The notes under the pieces were generated by a model. That model saw nothing but the letters and a program-made list of their open reading frames with translations, was not told the DNA's origin and did not search any database. 11,190 nucleotides of DNA, from assembly GCA_001724315.1 (NCBI GenBank), contig MEEC01000068.1, positions 1-11,190 on the forward strand, read 5' to 3'. The position numbers were made by a program, and so were the translations under genes. Source of the stretch: Lautropia sp. SCN 70-15. GTDB taxonomy: Bacteria; Pseudomonadota; Gammaproteobacteria; Burkholderiales; Burkholderiaceae_E. Shown here one piece after another: positions 1 to 7,001 of this stretch (the stretch's first letter is position 1; each line of letters begins with the position of its first letter).

Positions 1-1367
1 CCCGCCGGCGTGCGCGCCAGCAGCGCCGCGTGCCGCACCGCGGTCAGCTCGCCGAATCCGGACGCCGACGTCTCCAGGTAGGGCCCGAGCTCGGGCTTGC
101 CGACCGAGAATCCGTCGGCTACCCGCCCCAGCCCCCGCAGCCAGTGCCCGGTCTGCGCGAGCGACACGCGCACCAGCCAGCTGCCGCCTTCGAGCTGCTG
201 GCGGCGCAGCGCGGCCGCGGCGCCGAAGGCGATCAGGTAGCCGGTCGCCTGGTCGAGGATCTGCATCGGCAGGGCGCGAGGTTTGCCGTCGCCGGCCGCC
301 TCGCCCTCGGCACGGTTGAAACCCATCGCGGTCTGCACCAGCGAGTCGAAGCCGCGCCGTCCCGCCCACGGCCCCTGGGTGCCGTAGGCCGACAAGGACA
401 CGCAAACGATGCCCGGCCGCTTGCGGGCGAGTTCCTCCGGCCCGTAGCCGAGCGAATCCAGCCCGCCCGGCCGATAGCCCTGCACGAACACGTGCGCATC
501 GGCCAGCAGCCGGTCCATCGACGCGCGGCCCTCGGGCTCGCGCAGATCGACCAGCGTCGAAAGCTTGCCGCGGCTGGTGTCGGCGATCGCCTCGATGTTG
601 GGCAGGTGCGGCGCGTTCACCAGCATCACGTCGGCGCCGTAGGCGGCGAGCGCGCGGCCGCCGACCGGGCCGGCCAGGATGCGGGTGAGGTCCAGCACGC
701 GGATGCCGGCCAGCGGCGGCGCGTCGGCGGAAACGGAGGGCAACGGCAGCGCAGGCGCGTCGGCGGCCGGCTCGCCGTGGCCCTGCCCTGGCCCGATCCG
801 CTCGATCGTGAAGAGCGGCTGCGACGCGATCGCCGCGGCCTGCGGCGTGGCGTCCCACTCGTCGAAGCTGCGCAGCGCGGTGGCGACCAGGCCGGCCTCG
901 GCGGTGGCGGTCTCGAAGTCCAGCGCGCGCCAGCCGAGCATCGCGCGCTCGGCGTCCTCGCGGGTGGCGGTGGCCGGGTCGAGCCCCATCAGCCGCAGCG
1001 CGCCTTCGCGGTGGTGCGCGAAGTTGGCGTGCACCCGCACCCAGCCGTCGGTGCAGCGGTACAGGCCCGAGAACTTGTCCCAAAGGTCGGGCACCTTGCC
1101 GTCGATCGCGAACCAGCCCAGGCACTCAATCGCCGCGTGCAGCATGTCGACCGAGACCTGCTGGCGCGGCGCGCCACGCGCGTGGCCCAGCTCGCAGGCC
1201 GCCAGCGCCGCCGCGGCGATCGTGGCCTGCGCCGCGGTGCCCACCGCGAACGACGATGGCAGCACCGGTTCGCTGCCGGTGAGGTTAACGTGCCCGAGGG
1301 CGTCGGTCGGCAGCCCCGCCAGCTGCCAGAGGTCGGCAAGGACCTTCGCGGAATCCGGATCGCGCAT
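1..1367 (-). CDS. Family III (CaiB/BaiF) CoA-transferase, C-terminus off window
   Basis: Predicted cytoplasmic enzyme moving coenzyme A between carboxylic acids; substrate unknown. ATG at 1367-1365 opens a frame that stays open to the left edge, giving about 455 visible residues. A classic CaiB/BaiF N-terminus appears only near residue 219 (LAGIRVLDLTRILAGP), followed by GYRPGGLDSLGYGPEEL near 297-312 and SLSAYGTQGPW near 324-334. D372 in LDQATGY sits where family III enzymes carry the catalytic aspartate. Residues 340-341 read FD where alpha-methylacyl-CoA racemases have HD, so transferase is favoured over racemase. Residues 40-190 (LPSSFAVGTAAQATIAA, then VSVDMLHAAIECLGWF and DGWVRVHANFAHHREG) resemble the later half of the same fold, so the chain looks like a half copy followed by a fuller copy. 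I believe this layout recurs in proteobacterial proteins of about 450-480 residues. It is divergent from the MFS gene. Family is confident; substrate is not. Confidence 0.88.
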   Translation of the reverse strand, partial: MRDPDSAKVLADLWQLAGLPTDALGHVNLTGSEPVLPSSFAVGTAAQATIAAAALAACELGHARGAPRQQVSVDMLHAAIECLGWFAIDGKVPDLWDKFSGLYRCTDGWVRVHANFAHHREGALRLMGLDPATATREDAERAMLGWRALDFETATAEAGLVATALRSFDEWDATPQAAAIASQPLFTIERIGPGQGHGEPAADAPALPLPSVSADAPPLAGIRVLDLTRILAGPVGGRALAAYGADVMLVNAPHLPNIEAIADTSRGKLSTLVDLREPEGRASMDRLLADAHVFVQGYRPGGLDSLGYGPEELARKRPGIVCVSLSAYGTQGPWAGRRGFDSLVQTAMGFNRAEGEAAGDGKPRALPMQILDQATGYLIAFGAAAALRRQQLEGGSWLVRVSLAQTGHWLRGLGRVADGFSVGKPELGPYLETSASGFGELTAVRHAALLARTPA

Positions 1368-1390
1368 GGGTGCAGTCTGCCACCGGTTGG

Positions 1391-1405
1391 GGCTACGCTG
1401 TAGCC
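1391..1405. promoter_or_regulatory. Perfect inverted repeat in a divergent promoter region
   Basis: GGCTAC-GCT-GTAGCC is a perfect 6-bp inverted repeat with a 3-bp spacer. It lies in the 78-bp gap between the divergent CoA-transferase and MFS genes. The position suits an operator for a dimeric regulator acting on one or both genes. I found no convincing sigma-70 -35/-10 pair for either gene, and no regulator gene lies next to it. Its role is inferred from position and symmetry only. Confidence 0.35.
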
Positions 1406-1445
1406 TGTCGCCACGCCCGACGCTCCCGGCTTCGAAACTCGACCC

Positions 1446-2651
1446 ATGTCCGACCGCACGCGCTGGACGATGCTGCTCGCGCTGACCGGCGCCTTCGCGC
1501 TGAGCCAGGCCTACCGGACCGTGGCCGCGATCATGGGCCCGCCGCTGCAGCGCGACTTCGGCCTGTCGCCGCAGGAGCTGGGCGCCTTCGCCGCGATCTT
1601 CCACTTCGCCTTCGGCGCGCTGCAGCTCGCCATGGGCATCGGCGTGGACATGCACGGCGTGAGGCGCACGGTGCTGGCCGCCTTTCCGCTCACGATCGCG
1701 GGCGCGGTGCTGTCGGCCATGGCCCCGAGCTTCGGCTGGCTGATGCTGGGCCAGGCGCTGATCGGCGTGGGCAGCGCGCCGGCTTTCCTCGTATGCACCG
1801 TGTTCATCGCGCGTCAGTTCCCGGCCGAGCGCTTCGCGGCGGTGTCCGGCACGGTGCTCGCGATCGGCGGTGTGGGCATGCTGCTCACCGGCACGCCGCT
1901 GGCCTGGCTGATCGAAACCTGGTCGTGGCGGGCCGGCTTCGTGGTGCTGGCGGCGATGTCGGTGCTGGCCTGGTTGGCGATCCTGCGCTGGGTGCGCGAG
2001 CCCGGCGCCGAAGAGCATGGCGGGGTGGCGCGGCAGAGCTTCGGCGACGCGCTGCGCGGCTTCGCGCGCTTGTTCACGATGCCGCACACCTGGGGCATCC
2101 TGGCGCTGGGCGCGGTCACCTACGCGGCCTTCGTGTCGCTGCGCGGGTTGTGGCTGGGCCCGATGCTGGTGGACCGGCACGGGTTCTCGCTGGTGGCCGC
2201 CGGCAACGTGGCGGTCGCCCTCACGCTGCTGGCGCTGGTGGGGCCGCCGCTGTTCGGGCGCTTCGACCCGGGCGCTGCGCGGCGGCGCCGGATCCTCGTG
2301 TTCACGCTGGTGCTGGTCGGCTTCTTCGCGCTGATGGCCGTCGGCACCGGTCCCGTCGTCGACGTGGCCGCGTCGCTCGTGCTGTCGCTGCTCTCGGGCT
2401 TCATCGTGCTGCAGTACTCGGACGTGCGTTCGTCCTACCCGCCCGAAACCGTGGGCCGCGCGCTGTCGCTGTTCACGATGGCGATGTTCCTGGGTGTGGC
2501 GCTGATGCAGTGGCTGACCGGCGTCGTGGCCTCGGCCGCCGCGGCGGCGGGCTGGCCGATCTACGGGGCGGTGTTCGCGGCCATTGCGGCAATGCTCGCA
2601 CTGGGGGCGGCGGCGTTCGCTTTCCTTCCACAGCCGACGGGCAGGCACTGA
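1446..2651 (+). CDS. MFS (major facilitator superfamily) transporter
   Basis: A 401-residue inner-membrane secondary transporter. Hydrophobic segments run through the whole chain, consistent with 12 transmembrane helices and normal MFS length. The signature loop between helices 2 and 3 is present: G64-x3-D68-x2-G71-x-R73-R74 in the stretch GIGVDMHGVRR. The loop after helix 6 is charged (WVREPGAEEHGG, from about residue 184), as expected for the hinge between halves. The ATG at 1446 lies just before the first hydrophobic helix; no strong Shine-Dalgarno sequence precedes it. The substrate cannot be read from the sequence. The gene is divergent from the CoA-transferase, so it might carry a related acid, but that is inference. 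The NERD-helicase gene starts 5 bp after its stop, so the two are probably cotranscribed although functionally unrelated. Confidence 0.9.
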   Translation: MSDRTRWTMLLALTGAFALSQAYRTVAAIMGPPLQRDFGLSPQELGAFAAIFHFAFGALQLAMGIGVDMHGVRRTVLAAFPLTIAGAVLSAMAPSFGWLMLGQALIGVGSAPAFLVCTVFIARQFPAERFAAVSGTVLAIGGVGMLLTGTPLAWLIETWSWRAGFVVLAAMSVLAWLAILRWVREPGAEEHGGVARQSFGDALRGFARLFTMPHTWGILALGAVTYAAFVSLRGLWLGPMLVDRHGFSLVAAGNVAVALTLLALVGPPLFGRFDPGAARRRRILVFTLVLVGFFALMAVGTGPVVDVAASLVLSLLSGFIVLQYSDVRSSYPPETVGRALSLFTMAMFLGVALMQWLTGVVASAAAAAGWPIYGAVFAAIAAMLALGAAAFAFLPQPTGRH

Positions 2652-2656
2652 CGACG

Positions 2657-4429
2657 ATGGCGCGACTCGTTCCCGAAGAGCTCGACGCCGCGAAGGCCCG
2701 CGGCCAGGCGCGCCGCGAGATCGAGACGGTCGAATCCCTCGAGCGCGAGCTGTCCGACGAGTACACCGTGTACCACGGCGTGCACTGGGCGCATTCCGAC
2801 GACTCGGCCGCCTTCTACGGCGAGATCGACTTCGTGGTGGTCAACCGCTACGGCCGCGCGATCGCGATCGAGCAGAAGAACGGCGAGCTGGTGTCGGACG
2901 GCCGGGACCTGCTCAAGCCCTACGCGGGCGGGCCGAAGCCGGTGGCCGCGCAGATGGGCCGCAACCTGCGTGGCCTGATGAGCGAATTCTCGCGCCGCTT
3001 CCCGGACAGCGGGCGGCTCGACATCGACCACCTGCTCTACCTGCCCGACCACGCGCTCGCCGGCCCCACGCCGGCTTCGGTGGACCCGGCCCGGGTGATC
3101 GACGCGCGCTCGCGCGAGTCGCTGGCGAAGCGCATCGAGGCGCTGTTCGACGAGCGGCCGATGCCCGCGAGCCAGGGCGCCACCGGCCTGCGCCCCGCCG
3201 AGGCGACCGACGTGCACGCCTTCCTTTCCGAGCGGCTGAACGTGGTGCCGAGCATCGACGCGATCTCGCGCAATGCGCGCGCGCAGTATGCGCGGCTGTC
3301 CGGCGGACTGGCCACCTGGGCGCGCCGCCTGTCGATGCAGCCCTTCCTCCTGCGCGTGCGAGGAACGGCCGGATCGGGCAAGACGCAGCTGGCGCTGGCC
3401 GAGCTGCGGGCCGCGCACGAGGCGGGCCGCAGCGCGCTCTACCTGTGCTTCAACCGGCCGCTGGCCGACGCGATGCGCAGGGCAGCGCCGAAGCACGGCA
3501 CCTGCATGACCTTCCACGAGCTCGGCGACTGGCTGCTGAAGCAGCGCGGCGAGCCGGTGGACTACGCGCAGTCGGGCGCCTTCGAGCGGCTGGCCGAGGC
3601 GGTCGTGGCGGCCGCGGACCTGCGCGAGTCGGTCGACCTGCTGGTCGTCGACGAGGGCCAGGACTTCGAGCCGCGCTGGGCCGAGGCGCTGGCGCGCATG
3701 GTGACGCCCGATGGCCGGCTGCTCTGGCTCGAGGATCCGTCGCAGAACCTGTACCGGCGCGAGCCAGCCGAGCTGTCCGGGTGGGTCACGCTGGAGTCGC
3801 CGGTCAACTATCGCTCGCCGCAGGTGGTGGTCACGCTGATCAATGCGCTGGGGCTGGTGGATCACGAGATCGAGGCGGGCGGGGCGGTGCACGGCTTCGA
3901 TCCGGAGCTGCTCGAATACTCGGATCCTGATTCGGACTCGGACGACGAGGCGGCCGAAGCGGAGCCCGTCGGGCTCGACCGCTGCCGAACGATCGCCGAG
4001 CCCCGCACGGATTCGCCGGCCCTCACGCTGCACGCCCAGACCTCGGCCGCGGTGCGCGCGCTGCTGGCGGCCGGCCACGCCGCGGACGACATCGCGGTCG
4101 TCTGCTGGCATGGCCTGGCGAGCTCGCGGATCGCGGGCGCCGACGAGATCGCCGGGCTTCGCACCCGGCGCTTCACCGGCCGCTACGACCCGGAGGGTCG
4201 CCCGCGCTTCACCGACGGCACGCTGCAGCTCGAGACCCTGTTCCGCTTCAAGGGCCAGGCCGCCGACTGCGTCGTGATCACCGAGATCGACTTCGACGAC
4301 TGGACCGACGACGTGCGCCGCCGGCTGTTCGTGGCGCTGACGCGGGCGCGGCTGAAGGTGGCGCTGGTGGCGTCGGCGCGGGCGGCGCGGGCGATCGAGG
4401 GGCGGCTCGGCGGTCAGCCACCCGCGTAG
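2657..4429 (+). CDS. NERD-like nuclease fused to UvrD/Rep-type (SF1) helicase
   Basis: A 590-residue protein predicted to bind DNA and hydrolyse ATP. The N-terminal region (about 30-165) looks like a NERD/restriction-endonuclease fold: GEIDFVVVNRYGRAIAIEQKNG at 55-76 places E56, D58, E72 and K74 like a PD-(D/E)xK site, with Q73 inside the E-x-K. The SF1 helicase follows: Walker A GTAGSGKT 236-243, motif II VDEGQD 331-336, motif III WLEDPSQN 357-364, NYRS 384-387, motif V FRFKGQAAD 529-537 and motif VI VALTRAR 559-565. An acidic stretch (DPDSDSDDEAAEAE, about 423-436) separates the core from the C-terminal motifs. All key helicase residues appear intact. ATG at 2657 was chosen because it follows the MFS stop by 5 bp and homology begins at once; the frame stays open further upstream, but that part shadows the MFS gene. 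DNA repair or phage defence are both possible. Confidence 0.88.
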   Translation: MARLVPEELDAAKARGQARREIETVESLERELSDEYTVYHGVHWAHSDDSAAFYGEIDFVVVNRYGRAIAIEQKNGELVSDGRDLLKPYAGGPKPVAAQMGRNLRGLMSEFSRRFPDSGRLDIDHLLYLPDHALAGPTPASVDPARVIDARSRESLAKRIEALFDERPMPASQGATGLRPAEATDVHAFLSERLNVVPSIDAISRNARAQYARLSGGLATWARRLSMQPFLLRVRGTAGSGKTQLALAELRAAHEAGRSALYLCFNRPLADAMRRAAPKHGTCMTFHELGDWLLKQRGEPVDYAQSGAFERLAEAVVAAADLRESVDLLVVDEGQDFEPRWAEALARMVTPDGRLLWLEDPSQNLYRREPAELSGWVTLESPVNYRSPQVVVTLINALGLVDHEIEAGGAVHGFDPELLEYSDPDSDSDDEAAEAEPVGLDRCRTIAEPRTDSPALTLHAQTSAAVRALLAAGHAADDIAVVCWHGLASSRIAGADEIAGLRTRRFTGRYDPEGRPRFTDGTLQLETLFRFKGQAADCVVITEIDFDDWTDDVRRRLFVALTRARLKVALVASARAARAIEGRLGGQPPA

Positions 4430-4710
4430 CCCGCCTCCCGCTGGCTGCGGATCGCCAGCACGAAGACCGTGTCCACGGCTTCAAGGTAACGGTACAGCGC
4501 CACGTACCCGCGCGAGCCCCGCCCGATAATCAGCTCGCGGTTGACCTGACCGGCAGGCCGTCCGATGAGAGGATTGCGATCGAGCACGTCGAGCGCAGTA
4601 ATGATGTCGTCAATGCGAGTCTCGATGTCGTCGACACCATGCTCTTCGAGGTGCAAAACGATACGCTCGATGTCGTCAGCGATCCTCGCCGAGAGCTGGA
4701 TGCGAGCCAC
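4414..4710 (-). CDS. ParE/RelE-family toxin of a type II toxin-antitoxin pair
   Basis: A 98-residue protein with the ParE/RelE fold pattern. It has an amphipathic helical hairpin (RIADDIERIVLHLEEHGV, then IDDIITALDVLDRNP), the family's NPLIGRPAG turn at 46-54, RELIIG at 58-63, GYVALYRY at 68-75, and a closing strand VFVLAIRSQRE at 82-92. The start is taken as GTG at 4710-4708: it gives the usual family length, leaves 19 bp after the antitoxin stop, and the family-like sequence begins there. The frame stays open upstream, but that part overlaps the antitoxin and does not look like protein. ParE relatives poison DNA gyrase and RelE relatives cut mRNA; sequence alone does not choose, though ParE seems more likely. 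Its 3' end overlaps the helicase gene by 16 bp, tail to tail. Local G+C is about 54% (65 of 120 at 4561-4680), far below the neighbours. Confidence 0.85.
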   Translation of the reverse strand: MARIQLSARIADDIERIVLHLEEHGVDDIETRIDDIITALDVLDRNPLIGRPAGQVNRELIIGRGSRGYVALYRYLEAVDTVFVLAIRSQREAGYAGG

Positions 4711-4729
4711 CGGTACGATCTCGCGGCAG

Positions 4730-5014
4730 TCAGCGATCGAGCTTGCGCGCCTTGGGTGCCGAGGCCTTGTGGCCTTTCGCCCTTTCCCGCATCCACGCGC
4801 GCATCTCGTTCCACGGGACCGCTTCCCCGGTCGCGAGGATTTCCGCGAATCTCCGTTCAGCGTCGTCGTGGAATCCGGCACGGCGCTCCAGTTGCTCGGC
4901 CTTTTCGGCGATCGCCTCGACGATCAGGCCATGAGCAGTCGTGCCGGTTCTCTCTGCAAGTCGGGCAATGCGTGCCTTGAGTTCATCGGGCAGGCGTACG
5001 GTCGTCGTGGACAT
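4730..5014 (-). CDS. Ribbon-helix-helix (CopG/ParD-like) antitoxin
   Basis: A 94-residue protein encoded immediately before the toxin. Residues 1-40 (MSTTTVRLPDELKARIARLA, then ERTGTTAHGLIVEAI) match a ribbon-helix-helix DNA-binding domain: a short beta strand TTVRLP, a helix, a TGTT turn and a second helix. The rest is charged and helical; WNEMRAWMRERAKG at about 68-81 is the kind of tail that wraps the toxin in ParD/CopG partners. ATG at 5014 is preceded by GAGGG five bases upstream, a good ribosome site. The protein should neutralise the toxin and repress its own promoter as a dimer. The gene lies 45 bp after the TRAP permease stop on the same strand, so read-through from that operon could add to its expression. 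Confidence 0.87.
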   Translation of the reverse strand: MSTTTVRLPDELKARIARLAERTGTTAHGLIVEAIAEKAEQLERRAGFHDDAERRFAEILATGEAVPWNEMRAWMRERAKGHKASAPKARKLDR

Positions 5015-5044
5015 CGGAGCCCTCGATTTTCAGGAAAGCCCTAA

Positions 5045-5063
5045 AGTATCACATGTGTGCTAC
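5045..5063 (-). promoter_or_regulatory. Candidate toxin-antitoxin promoter and operator
   Basis: On the minus strand, TGTGATACT (5053-5045) fits an extended -10 element (TGn followed by GATACT, 4 of 6 matches to TATAAT); no good -35 is visible. It overlaps an 18-bp imperfect palindrome at 5046-5063, GTA-t-CACA-tg-TGTG-c-TAC, with 7 of 9 pairs matching. The antitoxin start codon is about 30 bp downstream. Ribbon-helix-helix antitoxins usually repress by binding palindromes over the -10, so the arrangement fits autoregulation. The site includes the stop codon of the TRAP permease gene (CTA at 5060-5062 on the plus strand). Promoter activity is inferred. Confidence 0.5.
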
Positions 5064-6952
5064 AACCCGACCGTCACAGCCGGATCTGCGGCCTGGGAGC
5101 CCCCGCGCAACCTGTCCCGCCGCCCCACCCACAGCGCGAGCAGCGCCACGGTGGCCACCCCCAGCCCATACCAGGTGGGGAACACCGAAAGCCCCGCGAT
5201 CGCCAGCAGCACCGCGGCGTTGAGCGCGCGCGAGTCGAACAGCCGCGCGCCGCCGAACAGCATCGCGAAAGCCAGGGTGAACACCAGCCCGGACACCACG
5301 GCCTCGCCGATGTCCAGCCAGCTGCCGGCCATCAGCATGCCGGGATAGGCGATGAACATGAAGGGGATCACATAGGTGACCGCGGCCAGCTTGACCGCCT
5401 CGACCGCCACCTCGGTCCAGCGGGTCTGCGCGATGCCCGCCCCCACGAACACCGCCACGCACACCGGCGGCGTGATCACCGAGATGGTCGCGTAGTAGAA
5501 GACGAACATGTGGGCCACGATCGGCTCGATGCCCACCTTGGTGAGCGCCGGCGCGAGCACCGCGGCCACCAGAACGTAGGCGGCGGTGGTGGGCATGCCC
5601 ATGCCGATCACCATGCAGACCAGGCCGGTGACCAGCGCCACCAGCCAGACCGAGCTGCCGGCCAGCGCCACGATCATCGTGGACAGGGTCACGCCGAAGC
5701 CGGTGAGGTTCACCATGCTCACCAGGATCTGCGCGCCTGCCAGCAGCACGCCGATCATCACCAGCGCCTTGCCGGCATCTTCCAGGCTGTCGAGGATCAC
5801 GCGCAGCGAGCGCTTCAGGTCGGCGAGCGAGCGCACGTTCAGCAGCAGGTAGGGCACGAACAGGCCGATCACGCCGAAGAAGGCGGCGGTCTGCACCGAG
5901 CGGCCGCTGACGATGCCGAAGATCAGCGCGGCGAAGGCGGCCAGGATCGGCACCGTGCGCCGGGGCGCGCGCACCGCTGCCCAGGACGGCATCTCGGACT
6001 CGGGCACCACCTTGAGCCCGCGGTTGATCGCGATGAAGTGGATGGTGGCGAAGCAGCCCAGGTAGTACAGGAAGGCGGGCAGGAAGGCCGCGATCGCGAT
6101 GTCGAAGTAGCTGCGGCCGATGATCTCGGCCATCACGAAGGCGGCCGCGCCCATGACCGGCGGCGCGATCTGTCCGCCGGTGGAGGCCACCGCCTCGATG
6201 CCGCCGGCCAGCGCCGGCGGATAGCCCAGGCGCTTCATCAGCGGGATCGTGAAGTTGCCGGTGGTGGCCACGTTGGCCACCGCGCTGCCGCTGATCGTGC
6301 CGAACAGGCCCGAGGCCACGGTGGCCATCTTGGCGGCGCCGCCCGGGCTGCGGCCGCTCACGCGGATGGCCAGGTCCATGAAGGTCTGGCCGCCGCCGGT
6401 GAACAGCAGCACGCTGCCGAACAGCACGAAGGCGCCGATCGTGGTGCTGGCCACGCCCACCAGCAGGCCCCAGATGCCCAGGTCGCCGAGCAGCAGGGTC
6501 TCGGTCACGAAGTAGAGGTCGAAGCCCCGATGGCCCAGCGGCCCGGAGATGTACTGGCCGAAGAACGCATAGGCGATGCCGGCCAGCGCGATGATCGGGA
6601 AGATCGCGCCGATCGCGCGGCGCGAGACCTCGAGCACGGTGATCACCAGGCCCGCGGTCAGCGCGATGTCGAGCGCGGTGGCCGTGGGCAGGCTCTCCAT
6701 GATCTCGTCGTAGCTGACGATCACGTAGCCGCAGGCCGCGAGCGTGACGGCCGCCATCGCGGCATCGACCGCCACGCCTGCGGGGCGCCAACGCCGCCCC
6801 TCGCCCAGCGGGAACATCAGCAGGCCCAGGCAGACCACGAGCGCCAGGAAGATCGCCCGCTGGATCAGGCTCTCGAAGGCCCCGAAGGCCGAGGTGTAGA
6901 GGATGAACAGCCCCAGCAGGGCTGCCAGCGTCTTGCTTGCCCAGGCGCGCAT
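5060..6952 (-). CDS. TRAP transporter fused permease (TAXI-associated, DctQM-like)
   Basis: A 630-residue polytopic inner-membrane protein, the permease of a TAXI-type TRAP transporter in which the small (DctQ-like) and large (DctM-like) subunits are fused. The N-terminal ~110 residues hold several hydrophobic helices. VLEVSRRAIG at 106-115 leads into the large domain. Near 218-240 is GTISGSAVANVATTGNF, continuing to IPLMK, and at 251-268 GIEAVASTGGQIAPPVMG, both hallmarks of the DctM core. A second conserved loop, GMGMPTTAAYVLVA, lies in the C-terminal half. Length fits the usual fused type (about 600-700). TRAP systems use ion gradients, not ATP, to import organic acids delivered by the periplasmic protein. 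The start is 49 bp after the TAXI gene stop; the ribosome site there is weak. It is the last gene of the uptake operon. Confidence 0.95.
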   Translation of the reverse strand: MRAWASKTLAALLGLFILYTSAFGAFESLIQRAIFLALVVCLGLLMFPLGEGRRWRPAGVAVDAAMAAVTLAACGYVIVSYDEIMESLPTATALDIALTAGLVITVLEVSRRAIGAIFPIIALAGIAYAFFGQYISGPLGHRGFDLYFVTETLLLGDLGIWGLLVGVASTTIGAFVLFGSVLLFTGGGQTFMDLAIRVSGRSPGGAAKMATVASGLFGTISGSAVANVATTGNFTIPLMKRLGYPPALAGGIEAVASTGGQIAPPVMGAAAFVMAEIIGRSYFDIAIAAFLPAFLYYLGCFATIHFIAINRGLKVVPESEMPSWAAVRAPRRTVPILAAFAALIFGIVSGRSVQTAAFFGVIGLFVPYLLLNVRSLADLKRSLRVILDSLEDAGKALVMIGVLLAGAQILVSMVNLTGFGVTLSTMIVALAGSSVWLVALVTGLVCMVIGMGMPTTAAYVLVAAVLAPALTKVGIEPIVAHMFVFYYATISVITPPVCVAVFVGAGIAQTRWTEVAVEAVKLAAVTYVIPFMFIAYPGMLMAGSWLDIGEAVVSGLVFTLAFAMLFGGARLFDSRALNAAVLLAIAGLSVFPTWYGLGVATVALLALWVGRRDRLRGGSQAADPAVTVGL

Positions 6953-7001
6953 GCTTCGGTGTCGCGGATCGGTTGGCGCGAATCTTCGTGGCAGGTGCCG
7001 A

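Noticed and set aside
30..1403. 457-codon frame on the plus strand opposite the CoA-transferase
   Set aside because: No family resemblance and Arg/Gln/His-rich; the minus strand encodes motifs of a CaiB/BaiF enzyme throughout.
1370..2656. Long N-terminal extension of the helicase frame back to 1370
   Set aside because: It runs in another frame across the whole MFS gene and is rich in Arg/Ala/Gly without domain motifs; the helicase homology starts at 2657.
2561..4111. 516-codon minus-strand frame opposite the helicase
   Set aside because: Arg/His/Val-rich shadow without motifs; the plus strand has all SF1 helicase motifs in order.
4711..4881. Upstream extension of the toxin to an ATG at 4881
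   Set aside because: The added 57 residues overlap the antitoxin gene and are Arg/Ser/Gly-rich; the family-like sequence starts at GTG 4710.
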